Below are positions 6,839 to 9,995 of a stretch of DNA of 9,995 bases, in pieces (position 1 is the first letter of the stretch; each line of letters opens with the position of its first letter). Below the pieces are notes generated by a model that saw only the letters and a program-made list of their open reading frames with translations, did not search any database and was not told the DNA's origin. Source of the stretch: Patescibacteria group bacterium UBA2135 (GTDB taxonomy: Bacteria > Patescibacteriota > Minisyncoccia > Phycocordibacterales > UBA2135); the NCBI GenBank assembly GCA_002327685.1, contig DCXN01000030.1, positions 1 to 9,995 on the forward strand. Reading direction: 5' to 3'. The translations under genes and the position numbers were made by a program.

Positions 6839-6881
6839 ATTATACGACGTATTCTACCGCTGAGGTTGAATTTTGAAGTAG

Positions 6882-6910
6882 TTGGTATTGTATGAAAATT
6901 CTAGTATAGT
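6882..6910 (+). promoter_or_regulatory. Promoter for the O-antigen-ligase-like gene (leaderless start)
   Basis: TTGGTA (6882-6887), 17 nt, TATAGT (6905-6910), then six bases and the ATG at 6917. Transcription would start at the A of the ATG. The AAGGA before the ATG is only 1 nt away and is unlikely to act as a Shine-Dalgarno sequence. Confidence 0.55.
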
Positions 6911-6916
6911 AAGGAA

Positions 6917-9253
6917 ATGCAGTCTAGCGATACACTCAATAGAATCCTGAAAACCGTCATTTTCAGCGGTATTTTCTTACTTCCGTTTATTCCGTTTATT
7001 ATTGCTCAATCAATGTTCTTTCCGTTTATCACAGGAAAGAATTTCGTATTTCGAATTCTTGTTGAACTCATATTTGCCGGCTGGATTATTCTTGCGTTGC
7101 GGGATGTGCGGTATCGGTTGAAATTTTCGTGGATTCTCGGAGCGCTTGCCGTTTTTGTAGGGGTCGTTACTGTTGCTGATATATTTGGTGAAGATTTTCT
7201 GCGTAGTTTTTGGTCAAACTATGAACGAATGGATGGGCTTATTACCCTTCTGCACTTATTTGCGTTTTTTATGGTTGCCGGTTCAATAATGAATGTGAAG
7301 CGCTTGTGGATACGATTTCTTCAAACGTCGCTCGGAGCAAGTGTCTTGATTTCAATATATGGTATTTTCCAATTGCTAGGGAAAATTGTCATTAATCAGG
7401 GTGGTGTGCGAGTTGATGCTACATTTGGTAATGCAACATATCTCGCCGCTTATCTCTTATTTCATACTTTCTTTGCCGCGTTTTTGTTCGCGCAAAAAAA
7501 TACGCCGAACTGGTTGCGAATTGTCTACGGCGGCGCCATGGCTCTTCACATATTCATACTCTTTAACACTATGACTCGAGGAGCCCTCCTTGCGTTTTTA
7601 GGCGGCGCAATGCTCACTGCGCTCCTTGTCGCTCTCACCCCCGCACCAAAGAGTTTTAGTGTGAGCTCGCCTAGCGGGCGAGGGTTCACAGGAGAACAGA
7701 TAAAAATAAAAAAATACGCAATAGGAGTGTTGATCGGAATTGTATGTATCGTGGGTGTGTTTGCTGTGTTTAAAGATACACGTGTTATACGTGAGAGTGA
7801 TTTATTTGGCCGTTTGGCGAGTATTTCTCTTGAAACAGGAAATTCGCGATTTATGGTGTGGGGTATGGCATGGCAAGGCATAAAAGAACATCCTATTTTA
7901 GGGTGGGGACAGGACAATTTTATTATTGCATTCAGCAAACACTATAATCCGCGTATGTATACCGAGGAACCGTGGTTTGACCGCGCACATAATATTATAT
8001 TTGACTGGCTCATTGCAGGAGGTTTCATGGGTCTTATTTCGTATTTTGCTATTTTTCTCGCGCTTTTGTACGCCATATGGTTTTATCCCAAAAGACGTGC
8101 TAGTTCTCTTGAACTGCAAAACGGAGAACAGCCGCCAAGTGAAGCCTCGTTTTCTGTCTACGAAAAAAGCATTTTAACAGGTCTTCTTGCGGCGTACTTG
8201 TTTCATAATTTATTTGTCTTTGATAATGTGGTGAGTTATATATTTTTCTTTTCAGTGCTTGCGTTTATACATGGAATGTCAACCGAAACTGCTCCGCGCG
8301 TACTTCACTATTTCAGATTTAAAGACACTAGTGTAGAGCGGAAAGAATTTATGAGTCAGCTCGCAGGTCCGTTGGTGTTAATTGTACTTATTCTTTCTCT
8401 ATACACGCTGAACATAAAACACATTGTGGGAAATCGCGCGTTTTTAGGAGCTATTAATATGCGCTCAGTGCAGGAAGCAGGGACGTCGGAAGCGCGTGAT
8501 GCAGCCTTACAGGAAAAGCTCCGTTTATTCCAAAAATCACTTGGAAGCGGGTTTTTGGGAAAGATGGAAACACGCGAACAATTGATACAGGCCGCAACCA
8601 ATTTGTCCGGAGCGCCTATTTCACAAGTTGTGAAACAGGAATTTTTTACATTGGCGCGTACTGAGATGAGAAAGCAAATAACAGAAACGCCAGAGAATCT
8701 TCGTCCTCGGATGTTTCAATCCTCTCTGTTTATGCAGTATAGATTGTTTGATGAAGCGATTATTGAACTTGAAGAGGCAGTACAGATTTCTGATAAAAAA
8801 CAAGACATGCATTATTTGCTCGCGAGCGCGTATCTTAATGTAGGGAATATAGAAAAGGCAATTCTTGCTGGGAAGCATGCATTTGAACTTGAAGAAGAAA
8901 ATACAAAGGCGCGGAAAATATATGCGTCACTTCTCATACGCGCGGATCGTAGCAGTGAGGCGGAAGAATTACTTTCTGTCCTTAACGAAAGCAATTACTT
9001 ATCAGACGAGTCCATTATAGGCGCGTATGCCAGTATAGGCAATTTTGAAAGACTCATTTCATTATGGAAAGGGCAGGTTGAAAAAGATCCCAATAATATA
9101 CAGGCGCGCATCTCGCTTTCTGCCGCGCATCTTGAGTCTGGCCAGCGCGGGCAGGCAATTATTGAGCTGGAGAAGGCGATTGAATTAGATCCTGAATTTA
9201 AAGAACAAGGTGAATATTTGATTGGTGAAGTTAAAGCAGGACGTAATCCCTAA
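6917..9253 (+). CDS. O-antigen ligase/polymerase-like (Wzy_C) membrane protein with C-terminal TPR domain
   Basis: A 778-aa protein. Residues 1 to about 500 are hydrophobic, with roughly a dozen predicted membrane segments (for example 11-30, 42-61, 70-90, 107-123, 136-156, 172-193, 203-219, 222-240, 266-284, 368-390, 418-434, 483-501). The long loop between the segments near 284 and 368 holds the ligase signature: RFMVWGMAWQGIKEHPILGW (311-330) and DRAHNIIFDWLIAGG (355-369), with the conserved HN pair at 358-359. By family it joins or polymerises lipid-linked glycans at the outer face of the membrane. From about 605 to 770 there are TPR-like helical repeats, such as FDEAIIELEEAVQIS, NIEKAILAGKHAFELEEEN and QAIIELEKAIELDPEF, probably for protein contacts. 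Residues 241-260 form a soluble insert between two membrane segments and are encoded by a palindrome. Whether it is a ligase, a polymerase or a protein O-glycosylating enzyme cannot be told. Confidence 0.9.
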   Translation: MQSSDTLNRILKTVIFSGIFLLPFIPFIIAQSMFFPFITGKNFVFRILVELIFAGWIILALRDVRYRLKFSWILGALAVFVGVVTVADIFGEDFLRSFWSNYERMDGLITLLHLFAFFMVAGSIMNVKRLWIRFLQTSLGASVLISIYGIFQLLGKIVINQGGVRVDATFGNATYLAAYLLFHTFFAAFLFAQKNTPNWLRIVYGGAMALHIFILFNTMTRGALLAFLGGAMLTALLVALTPAPKSFSVSSPSGRGFTGEQIKIKKYAIGVLIGIVCIVGVFAVFKDTRVIRESDLFGRLASISLETGNSRFMVWGMAWQGIKEHPILGWGQDNFIIAFSKHYNPRMYTEEPWFDRAHNIIFDWLIAGGFMGLISYFAIFLALLYAIWFYPKRRASSLELQNGEQPPSEASFSVYEKSILTGLLAAYLFHNLFVFDNVVSYIFFFSVLAFIHGMSTETAPRVLHYFRFKDTSVERKEFMSQLAGPLVLIVLILSLYTLNIKHIVGNRAFLGAINMRSVQEAGTSEARDAALQEKLRLFQKSLGSGFLGKMETREQLIQAATNLSGAPISQVVKQEFFTLARTEMRKQITETPENLRPRMFQSSLFMQYRLFDEAIIELEEAVQISDKKQDMHYLLASAYLNVGNIEKAILAGKHAFELEEENTKARKIYASLLIRADRSSEAEELLSVLNESNYLSDESIIGAYASIGNFERLISLWKGQVEKDPNNIQARISLSAAHLESGQRGQAIIELEKAIELDPEFKEQGEYLIGEVKAGRNP
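7661..7689 (+). repeat. Palindromic repeat inside the O-antigen-ligase-like gene
   Basis: CTCGCC (7666-7671) pairs with GGCGAG (7677-7682) over the loop TAGCG, and GTGA (7661-7664) pairs with TCAC (7686-7689) outside. CTCAC at 7633-7637 is also complementary to GTGAG at 7661-7665. The DNA encodes SSPSGRGF within the loop at residues 241-260. It looks like an in-frame mobile palindrome in a membrane-protein loop. Confidence 0.45.
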
Positions 9254-9278
9254 AACACTCCGCCTTTGGCGGATGTTT
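9253..9278 (+). terminator. Hairpin just after the ligase-like gene, probable weak terminator
   Basis: AAACA (9253-9257) and TCCGCC (9259-9264) pair with GGCGGA (9268-9273) and TGTTT (9274-9278) across a TTT loop, with one bulged C. The stem starts at the stop codon. Only three Ts follow in the stem end, so termination efficiency is uncertain. Confidence 0.5.
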
Positions 9279-9318
9279 GGGCAAGCAAATTTCATTTCGT
9301 GAAATTGTGCTTTAGCCC
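9279..9318. repeat. Long imperfect hairpin
   Basis: GGGC, AAGCA and AATTTCA (9279-9294) pair with TGAAATT (9300-9306), TGCTT (9308-9312) and GCCC (9315-9318), with a bulged G and a bulged TA. This gives 16 base pairs around the loop TTTCG. It directly follows the preceding hairpin. No coding frame explains it. There is no T-run after it. Confidence 0.55.
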
Positions 9319-9320
9319 GT

Positions 9321-9424
9321 GATTTGGAATTATGAATTAGGAATCAAGAATCATGAATAGCAAGAACGGTTTAATATGTTTGCTTTTTTAATTCATGATT
9401 CATACTTCGTACTTCATGATTCTT
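9321..9424. repeat. Inverted and direct repeats of an ATTCATGATTC word
   Basis: AAGAATCATGAA (9346-9357) is a perfect 12-bp inverted match to TTCATGATTCTT (9413-9424). AATTCATGATTC (9390-9401) is a second copy on the same strand as the latter. Related words (TATGAATTAG, CATACTTCGTACTTCATG) fill the rest. No gene is present in this spacer, 9254-9463. Confidence 0.55.
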
Positions 9425-9463
9425 CTCTATTTACCTTGACTTTTATCAGATGGGGAAAAACAC

Positions 9464-9492
9464 TTGACATATAAAACGTTATTTGATAGTAT
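9464..9492 (+). promoter_or_regulatory. Strong promoter with extended -10
   Basis: TTGACA (9464-9469), 17 nt, TAGTAT (9487-9492), preceded by TGA at 9484-9486 as in an extended -10. This is the best sigma-70-type promoter of the window. Six bases separate it from an ATG at 9499. It reads into a short ORF and a hairpin, not directly into a long gene. Confidence 0.75.
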
Positions 9493-9498
9493 ACAAAT

Positions 9499-9519
9499 AT
9501 GAGTGTTCGGAGTTTCTGA
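9499..9519 (+). CDS. Possible leaderless six-codon ORF (leader peptide)
   Basis: ATG AGT GTT CGG AGT TTC TGA would encode MSVRSF. The ATG lies exactly at the expected +1 of the promoter at 9464-9492, and the stop is 2 nt before a long hairpin. The arrangement resembles an attenuator leader, but the peptide has no run of one amino acid that would point to a sensed metabolite. It may equally be a chance ATG at the 5' end of a non-coding RNA. Confidence 0.25.
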   Translation: MSVRSF

Positions 9520-9521
9520 AT

Positions 9522-9573
9522 ACCACAAATGTTCTACGAAAATCCCGCCTTTGGCGGGATTTTCGTTTGTGGT
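9522..9573 (+). terminator. Two-part 21-bp hairpin, terminator-like
   Basis: CGAAAATCCCGCC (9537-9549) pairs perfectly with GGCGGGATTTTCG (9553-9565) across a TTT loop. Outside it, ACCACAAA (9522-9529) pairs with TTTGTGGT (9566-9573), with seven unpaired bases on the 5' side. The AAAA-GC stem-TTTT form of the inner part fits an intrinsic terminator. With the promoter at 9464-9492 it defines an RNA of about 70-80 nt. Confidence 0.65.
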
Positions 9574-9579
9574 TTTATG

Positions 9580-9588
9580 TGCTAATAT
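9580..9588 (+). promoter_or_regulatory. Extended -10 for the small gene at 9595 (leaderless start)
   Basis: TGC-TAATAT at 9580-9588 is an extended -10. It is followed by six bases and the ATG at 9595, so the expected transcript starts at the A of ATG. No -35 is seen at 17 nt, which extended -10 promoters can do without. This argues for ATG 9595 and against the TTG at 9592. Confidence 0.5.
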
Positions 9589-9594
9589 ACCTTG

Positions 9595-9822
9595 ATGCTA
9601 AAGGACTTCTTCATCAAAAAAGCGTTGGAATCCCAGCTTAAAAATCTACCGGCTGATCAAAAAGAGCAGGTCTTGAAAGCGGTTTCCGAGAACCCTGATC
9701 TGTTTGTAAAAATAGCCAAAGAAATCCAGCAAAAAATAAAGGAAGGAATGAATCAGCAACAGGCGGCGTTTACTGTTTTGAAAGATCACCAAGAGGAACT
9801 TCGTAAATTATTACAAAAATAA
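9595..9822 (+). CDS. Small helical protein of unknown function upstream of ychF
   Basis: A 75-aa protein beginning MLKDFFIKKALESQLK. I do not recognise the family. It is hydrophilic, rich in Lys, Gln and Glu, with no membrane segment, no cysteine and no obvious catalytic motif. The residue pattern predicts three or four amphipathic helices: FIKKALESQLKNL, DQKEQVLKAVSENPDLFVKI, AKEIQQKIKEGMNQQQAA and VLKDHQEELRKLLQK. The predicted helix-turn spacing recalls small helical scaffold or chaperone-like proteins, but nothing firmer can be said. The start is chosen at ATG 9595 because an extended -10 lies 6 nt upstream; a TTG start at 9592 would add one Met. It ends 9 nt before ychF in the same direction, so the two may be cotranscribed. 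Coding character is supported by a clean open frame and coherent amphipathic periodicity. Confidence 0.75.
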   Translation: MLKDFFIKKALESQLKNLPADQKEQVLKAVSENPDLFVKIAKEIQQKIKEGMNQQQAAFTVLKDHQEELRKLLQK

Positions 9823-9831
9823 TACACATAC

Positions 9832-9995
9832 ATGTCTCTTTCAATCGGAATTGTCGGACTTCCTAATGTCGGGAAGTCCACGTTGTTTAATGCGCTTACT
9901 AAAAAAAGTGTTCCATCGGAGAATTATCCGTTTTGCACAATTGACCCATCGGTGGGGATTGTTCCCGTGCCTGATGAACGGCTCAACGCGTTGAG
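9832..9995 (+). CDS. ychF: YchF/OLA1-type Obg-family GTPase (3' truncated)
   Basis: The first 54 codons are in the window, and the frame is open to the edge. The protein starts MSLSIGIVGLPNVGKSTLFN, containing the P-loop GLPNVGKST (residues 9-17), followed by NYPFCTIDP (31-39) and GIVPVPDERL (42-51). The latter two are characteristic of YchF and distinguish it from Obg and Era. YchF proteins are P-loop NTPases, often ATP-preferring, that bind the ribosome and act in translation and stress responses in the cytoplasm. No Shine-Dalgarno sequence precedes the ATG. A TAATAC hexamer at 9820-9825 ends 6 nt before it, overlapping the stop of the small upstream gene; it has no -35. The gene may be read from either that site or the upstream gene's promoter. 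Confidence 0.95.
   Translation, partial: MSLSIGIVGLPNVGKSTLFNALTKKSVPSENYPFCTIDPSVGIVPVPDERLNAL

Noticed and set aside
9529..9585. An 18-codon open frame ATG TTC TAC GAA ... TAA across the long hairpin
   Set aside because: It is fully explained by the palindrome, has no ribosome-binding site, and its peptide only reflects the two arms of the stem.

Overview
The window reads as chromosomal DNA of a small-genome bacterium, most likely a Candidate Phyla Radiation (Parcubacteria-like) lineage. This is an inference from style: AT-rich DNA, compact genes, mostly no Shine-Dalgarno sequence, short palindromes scattered between and inside genes, and many surface-glycan genes. No rRNA or tRNA is present to fix the taxonomy.

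Layout. 2-145 is the tail of a probable SAM methyltransferase. 224-1825 encodes a two-domain protein, a pyruvate kinase barrel without the usual C-terminal domain joined to a complete APS kinase (CysC-type) domain. It is followed 2 nt later by an NAD-dependent sugar epimerase/dehydratase (1828-2739). Convergent and overlapping by 10 nt is a GT4 glycosyltransferase (2730-3902, minus), divergent from a polyprenyl-phosphate sugar-1-phosphate transferase (4029-5372). After a palindrome-rich spacer and a bidirectional terminator comes a minus-strand GT-B-like gene that is broken by a frameshift (5668-6748). Divergent from it is a large O-antigen-ligase-like membrane protein with a C-terminal TPR region (6917-9253). 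The last 0.75 kb holds structured intergenic DNA, a strong promoter reading into a six-codon ORF and a hairpin, a small helical protein of unknown function (9595-9822) and the start of the GTPase gene ychF (9832 to the end).

Together, 1-9253 looks like a surface polysaccharide or glycoconjugate locus: lipid-linked initiation (4029), sugar-nucleotide conversion (1828), glycosyl transfer (2730, possibly 5668-6748), ligation or polymerisation (6917) and possible decoration by methylation or by a PAPS- or phosphate-linked step (the fusion). ychF and its small neighbour are housekeeping genes outside that locus.

The points most worth a second look are the pyruvate kinase-APS kinase fusion; -10-like hexamers that end exactly 6 nt before the ATG at several genes, implying leaderless transcripts; a leaderless mini-ORF followed by a 21-bp hairpin; in-frame palindromic insertions in two coding regions; and the frameshift.
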